From positions 930,001 through 994,000 of the forward strand of contig NC_012990.1 in the NCBI RefSeq assembly GCF_000026365.1: DNA of 64,000 nucleotides, read 5' to 3'. Shown one piece after another: positions 20,029-29,714 of the stretch. Each line of letters opens with the position of its first letter. The stretch's first letter is position 1. Below the pieces are notes generated by a model. The model did no database searches and had not been told where the DNA came from. It was given only the letters and a program-made list of their open reading frames with translations. The DNA is from Zygosaccharomyces rouxii. Lineage: Eukaryota; Ascomycota; Saccharomycetes; Saccharomycetales; Saccharomycetaceae. The position numbers and the translations under genes are program-made.

Positions 20029-23000
20029 ATGTCTGATGATGAAGAGCTTATCAGGTTTGTCCAAGAACATAGAAGCTCGACGGTTACTTCAAATTTTATC
20101 AAGACGCTAAGGAAATTGGTTGAGAACTGTCGAGGTGACTCTAACAAGTTTGTAGCTGGATGCAAAGCTCTTGGTGGATTTCAAGGTCAAGATGAGTTTT
20201 TAGGGACATTGTTTGTCAGATTAAATGGTAGAAAGGCGATTCCACTGCCGCCTGTTAAGCGCAAGATTCGATTACAGTTGGATTTAGATGAAGACGAAGA
20301 CGAAAATGAAGATGGAGAAGAGCAAGATATACCACTGTTCAAACCCAAGAGGAATCCCTCGCAGTTCAAAAGGATTGATAAGAATACTGCACAGAAACTG
20401 AAAGAGTTTAACAAGGATGCTGCAGTGTTAAAAGATAAGGATAAGCAACAAATAAGCACAACCACAGAAGAGGATAAATCTGGTACTTCAATTGGTATGC
20501 CTAAGCTTCAAGCAGTCTCTGATAATGAAGAGGAGGATCAAGAAGAGTCTGGTAATGATACTGATGGATCTGTTGTTTCCGAAGATTCTGTAGCCGAGGA
20601 TAGAGAATGGTACAATTATGACGATGACTACGGCAATCCAGTGACAGAGGAACCAGCCAAAGACATGGATTTTAAGAACCCTGTACAATCTTACAAAAAT
20701 TTCAAAATGCCTACGACTTCGGTACAGTTGTACACCATGCCCGTCAGTCAGAGAAAGCAGTTTTTACCTCCATTTCTCAAAAAAAATTATCAGTTACAAG
20801 GTGTTACTGATGCGACGATCGTTGGTTCTTTCCTCGATTCCCCTTTGAGTGGATTGGTGAATCCATTTAAGAATCCAGATGGTGAACTGTCCGTCAGCGC
20901 CAAAAAGGGTAGTCATTTAGTAGCTCTTCGACGTCTACAGAAGGATAAGACTCAAAGATCAAGAGAAGCCGCCGATGTGGTGGGGACCGCACTAGGTGAT
21001 GTTTTGGGACTCAAGGAAAAGGACCAGAATCAAACTGCTGTCGATGTATCTAATGATGCTACAGACCAAGAGGTATCTTCAAGAGAGGATATTTTACAAG
21101 CTCGTAAATCCCTCCCTGCTTATGCGATGAGATCTCAAATCATACAAACGATTAGAGATAATCAAGTGACTATTATTATTGGTGAAACTGGGTCTGGTAA
21201 GACAACGCAGTTGGCTCAATATTTGGATGAAGCTGGTATTTGTCAAAGCGGTAAATCTATAGGATGTACCCAACCACGTAGAGTGGCAGCGATGTCTGTG
21301 GCTAAAAGAGTTGCATTGGAAATGGGTGTTGAATTGGGTCAGGAAGTCGGGTACTCCATTAGATTCGAAGACTGTACTTCTAATAAAACAAAAATCAAAT
21401 TCATGACAGACGGTATACTTTTGCGTGAAGCATTGATGGATCATACTTTGGAAAAATACGATTGTATTATTATTGATGAAGCGCATGAAAGGTCTTTAAA
21501 CACTGATGTCATTTTGGGGTTGTTCAAAAGGTTACTGGCTAGAAGAAGGGATATTAAGCTGATCATAACATCTGCTACCATAAATGCTACAAAATTCGCA
21601 GATTTCTTTGGTGGGGCACCTTTGTGCACTATTCCAGGTAGGACTTTTCCCATTCAAATTATTTATTCTAAACATCCAGTATCCGATTACGTGGAAGCCT
21701 CTGTCATGCAGGCAATACGTATTCATTTGTCGGCAGATGTCGATGCAGGTGACATCTTAATATTCATGACGGGACAAGAAGATATTGAGGCAACTAATGA
21801 CGCTCTACGAGAGAAATTGACAGAGGTCTATTCCAAGAGTATGGGTATAACCCGTTATGATGAGATTAATAATGTTGAAATCTTTCCTATTTATTCTGCA
21901 CTGCCAGCTGATGTTCAAAGTCGTATCTTTAAGAAGTTGGAATCTGGTAAGAGAAAGATTGTGATCTCTACCAACATTGCCGAGACTTCTTTGACTATAG
22001 ATGGTATAAGATACGTGGTTGATTGTGGATTTTCCAAGTTAAAAGTTTACAACCCGAAGATTGGTTTGGATAGTTTGACTATTACTCCTATTTCAAGAGC
22101 AAATGCTGATCAGAGATCTGGTAGAGCTGGTCGTACAGGGCCTGGTACCGCTTATAGGATGTATACCGAAGATGCCGCCTACGATGATATGTACAGCCAA
22201 GCAATTCCGGAAATTCAAAGAACTAATTTGTCCAATACGGTACTTCTTCTTAAGTCCCTACATGTCGACGATATCCTAAAGTTCCCGTTTATCGATCCGC
22301 CTCCGTTACAGACTTTGTTGGCATCGTTGTACGAATTGCATTTTTTGGGGGCACTGGATAATTTTGGTAATTTAACTTCCTTGGGAACTGAAATGTCCAA
22401 ACTACCATTGAGACCTTCACTTTCTAAGGCTTTGCTCATTTCTGCAAGGAATGGTTGTAGTGAAGAGATGGTCACCATCGTTTCCATGCTTTCAGTTCCA
22501 ATCGTATTTTACAGGCCTACAGAGAGACAGAAAGAGTCAGATCAAGCTAGAAGCAGGTTCTTCGTTCCAGAATCTGATCATTTAACGTTCTTGAACGTTT
22601 ATTCTCAGTGGAAGAGTAACAGGTATTCTCATAGATGGTGTGGTAGACATTTTCTTCAATACCGGTCATTACAAAGAGCTAGAGACATCAGAGTCCAACT
22701 GGTCAAAATTATGCAATCACAAGGAATTCCATTGGTTTCCTCGGGTACAGAATGGGATATCGTTCGGAGATGTATTTGTTCGGGGTTTGCTCATCAGGCG
22801 GCTAAAATATCAGGTTTAGGTAAATATGTCCATTTGAAAACGGGGATGGAAGTTCAGCTGCATCCTACAAGTGCATTATATGGGATGGGTGATCTTCCTC
22901 CTTTTGTTGTCTACAACGAGTTGCTCATGACAACTAAGGAGTACATTAGCTGTGTCACATCGGTGGATCCTTTTTGGCTAATGGATTATGGTGGACTACT

Positions 23001-23286
23001 CTATGACATCAAGAGGATTAAAGAAATTGATAATAATGATGTAAAGGGGTTTTTCCAATTAGTTGACGAACCGCAAGAGAGAGAGGATGAACCTGATGAG
23101 TTAGATTTAAGGATGAAGGATTGTTTAGCCGCTAGAGATAGAGTCATTCGACGTCTTGAAGAAAGCGACAAGAAATTTGCACAACAGAATAGCGATTCAT
23201 TACGTTCGTCATCGTCATCATCGTCAAACAAGAGGGATACCGATAAATCGGTGCAAATTGGATTCAAGAGACGACGTCCGTTTTAA
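20029..23286 (+). CDS. PRP16: DEAH-box splicing ATPase Prp16
   Basis: RNA-dependent ATPase remodelling the spliceosome after the first splicing step, with a role in branch-site proofreading. 1085 residues (yeast 1071). Acidic, low-complexity N-terminal third; helicase core motifs: GETGSGKT 385-392, DEAH 483-486, SAT 515-517, TNIAETSLTIDG near 646, QRSGRAGR 695-702. Followed by winged-helix, ratchet and OB-fold regions (YSQWKSNRYSHRWCGRHFLQ). Divergent from MRPL20. The C-terminus is Ser-rich then basic. Confidence 0.96.
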   Translation: MSDDEELIRFVQEHRSSTVTSNFIKTLRKLVENCRGDSNKFVAGCKALGGFQGQDEFLGTLFVRLNGRKAIPLPPVKRKIRLQLDLDEDEDENEDGEEQDIPLFKPKRNPSQFKRIDKNTAQKLKEFNKDAAVLKDKDKQQISTTTEEDKSGTSIGMPKLQAVSDNEEEDQEESGNDTDGSVVSEDSVAEDREWYNYDDDYGNPVTEEPAKDMDFKNPVQSYKNFKMPTTSVQLYTMPVSQRKQFLPPFLKKNYQLQGVTDATIVGSFLDSPLSGLVNPFKNPDGELSVSAKKGSHLVALRRLQKDKTQRSREAADVVGTALGDVLGLKEKDQNQTAVDVSNDATDQEVSSREDILQARKSLPAYAMRSQIIQTIRDNQVTIIIGETGSGKTTQLAQYLDEAGICQSGKSIGCTQPRRVAAMSVAKRVALEMGVELGQEVGYSIRFEDCTSNKTKIKFMTDGILLREALMDHTLEKYDCIIIDEAHERSLNTDVILGLFKRLLARRRDIKLIITSATINATKFADFFGGAPLCTIPGRTFPIQIIYSKHPVSDYVEASVMQAIRIHLSADVDAGDILIFMTGQEDIEATNDALREKLTEVYSKSMGITRYDEINNVEIFPIYSALPADVQSRIFKKLESGKRKIVISTNIAETSLTIDGIRYVVDCGFSKLKVYNPKIGLDSLTITPISRANADQRSGRAGRTGPGTAYRMYTEDAAYDDMYSQAIPEIQRTNLSNTVLLLKSLHVDDILKFPFIDPPPLQTLLASLYELHFLGALDNFGNLTSLGTEMSKLPLRPSLSKALLISARNGCSEEMVTIVSMLSVPIVFYRPTERQKESDQARSRFFVPESDHLTFLNVYSQWKSNRYSHRWCGRHFLQYRSLQRARDIRVQLVKIMQSQGIPLVSSGTEWDIVRRCICSGFAHQAAKISGLGKYVHLKTGMEVQLHPTSALYGMGDLPPFVVYNELLMTTKEYISCVTSVDPFWLMDYGGLLYDIKRIKEIDNNDVKGFFQLVDEPQEREDEPDELDLRMKDCLAARDRVIRRLEESDKKFAQQNSDSLRSSSSSSSNKRDTDKSVQIGFKRRRPF

Positions 23287-23324
23287 AATGGTATATTCAT
23301 ATGTAATAAGTAATGTATTATTAC

Positions 23325-24359
23325 TTAAAACCCACGTAAAATGGTAGGAGGTTCAGGTGGACCAAAGATACTATTTTGAAAGCCCCTGTAGAATCCACCA
23401 AATTGGCCACAATCAGATTGATCATACAATTGAGAAGCTTGAGATATCCATTCACGCATGTTATCAATTCTACGTTCACTAGCAGGATGGGTACTGAGAA
23501 ATTCGAATCTTGCTCCAGCACCAATGTTTTTCTTCTCAAAATCAGACATTCTGCCCCAAAGTTTGATGGATTCTTGAGGATCAAAACAAGCCCTTGACAT
23601 GATCATCAGTCCGATGTAATCCGCTTCTGTTTCCATTTGCCTCGAGGCGGGCATTCTTAGAATGCTGTCCAGCAACAACCTGTTAATGGATTCTGCACCT
23701 GTTACTGTGTAAAGCAAGGTACTCAAAATCAGATAGATGGGGGTCTTCGACAAGTTTTCAGCGGTATGTCTTGCCAATTGATGAGAGAATTCATGGGATA
23801 GCACAGTTGCCAGTCCATCATCATTTTGACAAATACCCAGGATGGAACTAAATACAAACACTTTACCCCCTGGTAAGACAAATGCGTTAGGTGGCGCCCT
23901 TGGGTTATTAACAACATGAACTTTCCATTCAATACCTTGTAATGAAGATTTATCCACGCTTGGATCTTTTAATGCTGCATCCACTATCCTCGAGAAAATT
24001 TTGCTCACTCTCTGTGTTGTTGGATGGGTATCAGGTAACAGGAAAGGTCCTGTTTCTCTAAGGATGGATTTATAACTCGATTTACCAATCATTAACTCCA
24101 ATGAAGGCGGTATCCATAGGAATCTTCTTCTACCGCTCACAGGAGCCTCTTTCAAATTAGCTAAGTAGAACAGTCCCCCGCCACCTGCTACAAATCCAAG
24201 TATCTTCCTGGTTGTAGGATCATATATGTTGAGTTGAAATCCAGGTCTTGCATTGTTAAACCTTCTGTAAGTGGCCTGTTGATAGGTTCTAAAAGCCGTG
24301 AGCCTTGCAGATGCATTTTTAGCACTGGGGAAGATCTTACTACTAAACCGTTTAAACAT
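23325..24359 (-). CDS. OMA1: mitochondrial inner-membrane metalloprotease Oma1
   Basis: M48-family zinc protease of the inner membrane, active in mitochondrial quality control and stress response. 344 residues (yeast 345). Basic presequence (MFKRFSSKIFPSAKNASARL), a hydrophobic segment at about 53-67 (ILGFVAGGGGLFYLA), HEFSH zinc motif at 189-193 and the third-ligand region ETEAD at 243-247. A second hydrophobic stretch lies at 207-220. Convergent with PRP16, stops 38 bases apart. Confidence 0.96.
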   Translation of the reverse strand: MFKRFSSKIFPSAKNASARLTAFRTYQQATYRRFNNARPGFQLNIYDPTTRKILGFVAGGGGLFYLANLKEAPVSGRRRFLWIPPSLELMIGKSSYKSILRETGPFLLPDTHPTTQRVSKIFSRIVDAALKDPSVDKSSLQGIEWKVHVVNNPRAPPNAFVLPGGKVFVFSSILGICQNDDGLATVLSHEFSHQLARHTAENLSKTPIYLILSTLLYTVTGAESINRLLLDSILRMPASRQMETEADYIGLMIMSRACFDPQESIKLWGRMSDFEKKNIGAGARFEFLSTHPASERRIDNMREWISQASQLYDQSDCGQFGGFYRGFQNSIFGPPEPPTILRGF

Positions 24360-24505
24360 CGGTGATCTATTCGTATGTGTATCTGATCTTGCTTTTTGTG
24401 AGATTGAATGAGTAGTCCTTTATTTATAGTTGATGGAACTTTCAAGTTAAACCCATCGCATGCTAACCTAACAAGAATACTAAGGATATTCAGCACCAAG
24501 GCATC

Positions 24506-25237
24506 ATGGGTAGGGCAGAATATGGTACCGCTAAATATGCAAGCAAGCAGATGAAGGCCAGAGGCCTGCAAAAGTTAAAGTTTTACTGTCAAGTGTGTCA
24601 AAAGCAATGTAGAGATGATAATGGATTCAAATCACACATTAAATCACCTTCTCACGTTCGAAAGATATCACAAGTATCACAAACAGATATTGATGAGTAT
24701 ACAAGAGAATTTGAAAATGATTTCCTAAGGCTACTGAAGTTGGCCCATGGTGAGAAGAAGATCGAAGCCAACAAGTTCTACAACGAGTACATTCAAGATA
24801 AGGACCATGTCCACATGAATGCTACTAGGTTTACATCTCTGACTAAATTCATTAAATATTTGGGACAGACTGGTAAGATACGAGTTCATGGTGTAGACGT
24901 TTCCAAGGGCAACAATGATAAGAGTGACGAAGATGCTGATGATGATATCGATATGGGACAATTGATGATTAGTTATATAGACAACTCTCAGGGAAATCTG
25001 CTTCGAAGGGAAAAACTACAGGAGCTTGCGAAGGATGAGAAGAGTGATCAAGAAATTAAAATGATGTTATTACAGAGACAGATGCAGTCAGCAGCAGAGA
25101 ATGTAGAGGAGGATAAAGAGGAAGAGATAGCTGCCCCGGTAGTACGGGAACCAGTTGGTAAAGTTTCCCTCCAGTTAGGCAAAAGTTCAAGTCGATCCAA
25201 AAAGAGACCCAATATTCGTAAGAATGTGTTTCAATGA
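24506..25237 (+). CDS. RTS2: Kin17-domain zinc-finger protein, RTS2-type
   Basis: Counterpart of S. cerevisiae Rts2 and similar to mouse KIN17, a nuclear DNA/RNA-binding protein. 243 residues (yeast 232). A C2H2 finger is formed by Cys28, Cys31, His44 and His50 (FYCQVCQKQC). It is followed by the Kin17 winged-helix-like part (EFENDFLRLLKLAHGEKKIE, FTSLTKFIKYLGQTGK) and a basic tail (SKKRPNIRKNVFQ). RTS2 follows SKI7 on chromosome XV, so its place here, just after the chromosome XI genes PRP16 and OMA1, shows the merged order. The molecular role in yeast is not well defined. Confidence 0.9.
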   Translation: MGRAEYGTAKYASKQMKARGLQKLKFYCQVCQKQCRDDNGFKSHIKSPSHVRKISQVSQTDIDEYTREFENDFLRLLKLAHGEKKIEANKFYNEYIQDKDHVHMNATRFTSLTKFIKYLGQTGKIRVHGVDVSKGNNDKSDEDADDDIDMGQLMISYIDNSQGNLLRREKLQELAKDEKSDQEIKMMLLQRQMQSAAENVEEDKEEEIAAPVVREPVGKVSLQLGKSSSRSKKRPNIRKNVFQ

Positions 25238-25258
25238 CAAAGCTTATTTATTCTGTGT

Positions 25259-26263
25259 TTAAATATCGAACTCTACATCCGGAGACACGCTGCGGTGACT
25301 TTGATGATCCTGATGCTGCTGTAGTCGTTGAATCTCCATATACTTGTTTCTGGTTTTGAAATAAAGTATCCAAGCGGTAATCGTCAAGACCACACCGGTG
25401 ACAAGAATACTTATCAAATCAAATAGTTTGGAACCTGTAGAATTCGATTCACCAATATTTTTAATACGAGAACCGACAAACAGGTATGCAAATAATTTAG
25501 GTGAGGCAATGACTTGGGCAATGGCAAAATTGCGTAATGACAATCCGTGTACAGCCGCAACAGCACCATTAGTTAAGGAATAGGGAAATGGGCATAGTCT
25601 TAGCAATGCTAAGATCCAATAGCTATGATTCTCCTGTAAAATTGCAGCAAACGCCTCAAAGCGAGGACTTGCATGCACTAATTGTTCAGCTCTTGACCTG
25701 AGTAAAGTCTGGAAAACTGCAAAGGATGCAATTGATCCAAATACAGAACCTGCTACTAGAATCATCCAACCCTCAAACGATACACCATAGATTAAACCTG
25801 TAGATGTGCTCAAAAAGGAGAATCCGATTAATGGTGGGAAAGAAACGCAAAAGATGAGTAAAATCAATATGAAGGCAGTCTTCTTCTGAGATTTCAATTC
25901 GTTTGATGTATGTACCAGCCAATGTAACATAGGTGTATGGAAGACAAGCAACAGTATACCCAAGACTAATGCACATAACCCACCAATGATAACCGCGACT
26001 TTCTGCCAAACTGGTAAAAATGCATAGTGATTCATCAGCTTGAAGAGAGTTTTTTTGAAATGACGAACTAATCTCTGACGTGGTGTCAAATCGTATACAT
26101 CTAAGAAATCGTCTTCTTCACCAACGCCATCACCACCAATATCGTAGTCATCATCATAATTAGGCCTAGATACCATAGCTGGGCGTGGTGAAGTTGAAGA
26201 ACCTCGCATTTCACTTAGATGAATCCTAGCATCTTGGCTTGAAGCTCTAACGTGTTGACTCAT
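25259..26263 (-). CDS. TVP38: Golgi membrane protein Tvp38 (VTT/DedA family)
   Basis: Late-Golgi multi-pass membrane protein of the SNARE-associated/VTT family. 334 residues (yeast 337). Acidic cytosolic N-terminus, then hydrophobic spans near 87-110, 125-150 and 160-185, a re-entrant LRLCPFPYSLTNGAVAAVHGLSL motif typical of the family, and a last span near 285-305 (LISILVTGVVLTITAWILYF). RTS2 converges on it with about 20 bases between stop codons. Last gene of the XI/XV block in this window. Confidence 0.94.
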   Translation of the reverse strand: MSQHVRASSQDARIHLSEMRGSSTSPRPAMVSRPNYDDDYDIGGDGVGEEDDFLDVYDLTPRQRLVRHFKKTLFKLMNHYAFLPVWQKVAVIIGGLCALVLGILLLVFHTPMLHWLVHTSNELKSQKKTAFILILLIFCVSFPPLIGFSFLSTSTGLIYGVSFEGWMILVAGSVFGSIASFAVFQTLLRSRAEQLVHASPRFEAFAAILQENHSYWILALLRLCPFPYSLTNGAVAAVHGLSLRNFAIAQVIASPKLFAYLFVGSRIKNIGESNSTGSKLFDLISILVTGVVLTITAWILYFKTRNKYMEIQRLQQHQDHQSHRSVSPDVEFDI

Positions 26264-27250
26264 CTGTGAGAGAGCTTCAGATCCATTTGATCCCCCTATA
26301 AACTACAATAACATTCGTTATACAATCTCTCTTCTTCGAAGCCTCCTGCTTACGCCCTAGACAAAAGGGAGGGGAAGAAAAAAAAAGAAAAATATCGGAA
26401 CTCCGGTGAAAGCACGTGCAATTTGCTGGTAACAAGATGGAGCAAACTACTCTGTACTATATAGCCAATTAATTAGCCGCCCACCTTCCTACATACCTAT
26501 ACTATGGCAATATGACTTTATTCTGCTTCTTTCCTACCTCTCTTTTCATGCCCCATCCTCACACCGCGCGGCTACGGTATAATCTCTTTTCCATGCAGCG
26601 TAAATCTATGGTATTCTGGAAAGAAACGTCATATGGAAAATTCAGCGTCTCTAGCGCCGGGAATAGCAGTGGAAATGATCCAAGCCTTCATAAATTCCAG
26701 CATTTCTCCTCGCAATTTGTTAGTCTTCGGGGGAGGTTCAAAAGGACACTCTATCATCCGTTTATACGTTCACCAGTCCTCCCAGATACGAAGGTGACAG
26801 GAAGGAGGGATTAAACTTGTCTACGTGTTCTCCTCTAGAGTATCGATTTGTATCAGGTCGTTCCTACAATGTTGAATCTATTATTGCAAGAAGCACTCAA
26901 GTTGAAGCAAGGAGGGAGGTCCCTATGGTGGCTCGATGGTTAGATTAGTGATATTAGGAGGAGTATCTTGCCCTTCGAACTTGCTCTATAGCAACTGTAT
27001 CTCATCTCATTTGTCGAACGGTATTATAGACAAATAACCGGAAACCTATGGAAATTGTTCGAATTGGGGGGGCAAGAAGAAGGGGGGCCCCATGTTTACG
27101 TCACGCGTATCCCTTACCCCGCGAATGACTATATAAGGGGCACCAAATACACGATAGAGTCAAGACACTCGAGGAATCTACGACCAGTAGCTCTTATTGT
27201 GAGAAGTCTACGCATTACTGCAATCTTCAATCAGATTAATACTGTTCAAA
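26264..27250. promoter_or_regulatory. 1 kb divergent promoter TVP38 / SDR gene, with STRE-type sites
   Basis: Long gene-free region. AGGGG (the Msn2/Msn4 stress element core) appears at 26370-26374, 27081-27085 and 27136-27140, and TATATAA at 27130-27136 about 115 bases before the SDR start. The ORF at 26512-26814 shows no protein-like conservation that I can recognise. The layout (TATA plus stress elements, long upstream region) suggests a regulated, stress- or carbon-responsive gene; this is inference. Confidence 0.5.
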
Positions 27251-28099
27251 ATGGCTCAAAACATTCGTGATTTGAAAGTACCAACACCTGCAGCTGAGCT
27301 GCCAGGTCATGTCCTCGATTTTTTCAAACTCAAGGGTAGAGTGGCATCTGTGACAGGTGCAAGTGGTGGTATTGGTTATGAAGTTGCCCTTGGTTTTGCA
27401 CAGGCCGGTGCCGATGTCGCCATGTGGTACAATTCCAATCCAAAGATCGAAGAGGAAGTTGGTGAGTTGTCCAAGAAATACGGTGTTAAGATTAAGGCCT
27501 ACAAATGTTCCGTGACTGATAGTGCCGACGTTGAACGAACTGTTGATCAGATCGTGAAGGATTTCGGCAGGATTGATATTCAAGTTGCTAACGCTGGTGT
27601 TGGTTGGAATAGAGGTCCTATACTCGACTACCTTGAGGAAGCCGGTAGAGAAGCTCTTGACAAGGAGTGGAATAAAGTTATTGATGTGGATTTCAACAGT
27701 GTTTACTATGTGGCAAGGGCTACCGGTAAACATTTCAAGAAGCAAGGAAATGGTTCCTTGATTCTAACGGCATCGATTTCTGGTCAGATCGTGAACATTC
27801 CTCAGATGCAAGCCGCTTATAACTCAGCTAAGGCTGGTGTCATCCATCTGGGTAGATCCCTATCAATGGAATGGGCAGGTTTTGCCAGAGTTAACACAGT
27901 TTCTCCTGGTTACATTGAGACTCCTCTGACAGACCGTCTTTCTCAAGAATTGCGTGATCGCTGGATCGAGTATGTCCCATTGGGTAGACTAGCCAACCCA
28001 AGAGAACTGGTTGGTGCATACTTGTATTTGGCATCTGACGCTTCTACTTATGTAACTGGTACCGATATTCGTGTGGACGGTGGTTACTGTGCATTTTAA
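27251..28099 (+). CDS. short-chain dehydrogenase, sorbose reductase / NADP-mannitol dehydrogenase type
   Basis: Most like the SOU1/SOU2 family (L-sorbose reductase; mannitol 2-dehydrogenase and L-xylulose reductase relatives), which reduce ketoses to polyols with NADPH. 282 residues. Cofactor loop TGASGGIG at 35-42, NAG at 114-116, catalytic Ser around 175-177, Tyr190 and Lys194 (YNSAK), and the C-terminal [10 protein letters not shown]. The family is absent or only distantly represented in S. cerevisiae but common in osmotolerant yeasts that accumulate mannitol or arabitol. The substrate cannot be told from sequence. Located at the apparent synteny breakpoint after TVP38. Confidence 0.88.
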   Translation: MAQNIRDLKVPTPAAELPGHVLDFFKLKGRVASVTGASGGIGYEVALGFAQAGADVAMWYNSNPKIEEEVGELSKKYGVKIKAYKCSVTDSADVERTVDQIVKDFGRIDIQVANAGVGWNRGPILDYLEEAGREALDKEWNKVIDVDFNSVYYVARATGKHFKKQGNGSLILTASISGQIVNIPQMQAAYNSAKAGVIHLGRSLSMEWAGFARVNTVSPGYIETPLTDRLSQELRDRWIEYVPLGRLANPRELVGAYLYLASDASTYVTGTDIRVDGGYCAF

Positions 28100-28537
28100 G
28101 ATCTGTATGTAGACTCGAATAGCCAATAAATGGCGCAATTTTATGCGGTTATGTCATGTAATAAGGAAATAAAATTGTTTGCTCGTCGGAGTTCGGACTT
28201 GTGGATTTGGGCTGTGATAGCCTGTGGTAGCCTGTAGAGTGAACGCGGGGGGAGCCACGTTGTATCACGTGGTATTCGTGTGCTCTTCTTTTTCCAATAT
28301 CTCGATATCAAAAGGTCCTGGGATTGATTACCGATAAGATTAGGACTTGGACACCAGTGAAGGGGTGAAGGGAAACTATGCTCAAAGAAGTTAGCTAGGA
28401 TAGTTGATGTGTGGTTTACTTATCGGGGTTTATGATGGTATGGTAGGATGCGTTTATCGTGGTAATGATTTGCTGTTATCCAAAAGATTTTGGCAAATTG
28501 ATTAGGGTCCCGAGGCTGCCTCTTCGGAATGTTATAA
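28100..28537. other. intergenic region after the SDR gene
   Basis: 438 bases between two plus-strand genes. It contains TCACGTG with CACGTG at 28266-28271 (Cbf1/Pho4-type E-box) about 270 bases before the next ATG. No RNA gene seen. Confidence 0.5.
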
Positions 28538-29245
28538 ATGAGGACCAACTTTATTAAGTGCAGTAATTTATTCCAAAGCAAGAGTCGTAGGACGTGTATT
28601 TTAACAAAAATGAGTAGAAAAGAAGGTTCTAAAATTCTGGAGTACTCTGAAACATGCAATTTGACTTTGGGTCCAGACCCCCTCGTGAAATTTGACGTTG
28701 ATGATGCTTTTAACCTAGGTATAATGGCTAGATCTTTGATTCTAGAAAAAATAAGAGAAGATGGATATGTCATCGAAATTTGTTCGGCAGATGACCATTG
28801 TCTGTTTCGTTGTTGTACTTCTTCTGATACCACAGTGGGCAATGACTGGAGGCTAGAGCTAAAGAGACAAGCCGCATTGAAGCATAGAAATTCAAGTTTC
28901 GAGCTGCAAAAAAGGATTGGAAGTTATATGAACAGCAAGCTTATCAAGAGTACAAGGGCCTATCTGCTCGAAAACAAACATACTGTTATTACCGAAGGAG
29001 CAGTATTAATTTTTGTGAAGGGTGTGTCATTCCCTGTTGGTTGTTTCGCTATTGACAAAAGGGATCCCTGTTTCAGAATAGAACATATCGCCAAGTACTG
29101 CCTCTACAGGTACTCTCAGGAGCAATTGCAAAAGCAGGAACAGAAACTGGAACTGGAAATTTCGAAGCGGGTAGAAGAAAAATTGAAGCTCGACAATCCT
29201 ATTCAAAAGATTGATGGTGAGGCTTGGAAACTTTTTAAGGAGTAG
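28538..29245 (+). CDS. DUF336/UPF0303 (GlcG/HbpS-like) protein, YBR137W-type
   Basis: 235 residues from ATG 28538. The core from about residue 50 fits the UPF0303 branch of the GlcG/HbpS fold: DAFNLGIMARSLILEKI, DHCLFRCCTSSDT, WRLELKRQAALKHRNSSFEL, ITEGAVLIFVKGVSFPVGCF, in the same order as in S. cerevisiae YBR137W. Function is uncertain: family members bind haem or small ligands, and YBR137W is poorly characterised. The first 24 residues (MRTNFIKCSNLFQSKSRRTC...) are basic with no acidic residue and could be a mitochondrial leader; a second ATG at 28610 (MSRKEGSKIL) would give the leaderless form. The C-terminus adds a Lys/Glu coiled coil. Confidence 0.8.
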   Translation: MRTNFIKCSNLFQSKSRRTCILTKMSRKEGSKILEYSETCNLTLGPDPLVKFDVDDAFNLGIMARSLILEKIREDGYVIEICSADDHCLFRCCTSSDTTVGNDWRLELKRQAALKHRNSSFELQKRIGSYMNSKLIKSTRAYLLENKHTVITEGAVLIFVKGVSFPVGCFAIDKRDPCFRIEHIAKYCLYRYSQEQLQKQEQKLELEISKRVEEKLKLDNPIQKIDGEAWKLFKE

Positions 29246-29284
29246 GGTACGTAACTTCTCGGTCAGTCGAAAATGGCAAAAAGA

Positions 29285-29404
29285 TGGTTGCTGTGAGATT
29301 CGAACTCACGCATCTTGCGATACCTGAGATTTCCTCGCAGTTTTCGCTACGAGTAAGAGTCGAACTCTTGAATCAGGCGCCTTAGACCGCTCGGCCAAAC
29401 AACC
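29285..29404 (-). tRNA. tRNA-Leu (CAA anticodon), intron-containing
   Basis: 120 nt on the minus strand, beginning GGTTGTTTGGCCGAGCGG and ending in the T-arm and acceptor with discriminator A. The anticodon loop TTCAAG is followed by an intron of about 38 nt and then CTCAGG completes the anticodon stem (CCTGA/TCAGG). Acceptor GGTTGTT pairs with AGCAACC allowing one G-T. The mature form is a long-variable-arm leucine tRNA and nearly identical to S. cerevisiae tL(CAA), also intron-bearing. Confidence 0.96.
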
Positions 29405-29714
29405 GTATAATCTTATGAGAAAAGATCTTTGCTATTATTGCTACACCATTATAACAGGATCAGTTGATCTCGATCTCCTTCTTTGTATACAAAGGTAATG
29501 CTTTCTATATCATCGCATTACACTGCTATATAGTATCTGCCTCAATCGAGGAATTGCTTCTGATTGAACGATTGTATCACGCGATGATCGGATATCATCA
29601 CTAACGAAATATTTGGTTTTGGAATGTCTTCCAAGCTGACTGTTGACACTCTCACACGACCAACAAGAAAAATGACAAACCGAATATACTCAGTCTATCT
29701 TTCAACCGATAGAT
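29405..29714. other. region between tRNA-Leu and the YGR017W-type gene
   Basis: About 310 bases, upstream of both the tRNA (minus) and the next gene (plus). A+T-rich; nothing distinctive seen. Confidence 0.5.

Noticed and set aside
26512..26814. 100-codon ORF upstream of the SDR gene.
   Set aside because: Composition is irregular and it lies within a promoter with stress elements; no recognisable domain.
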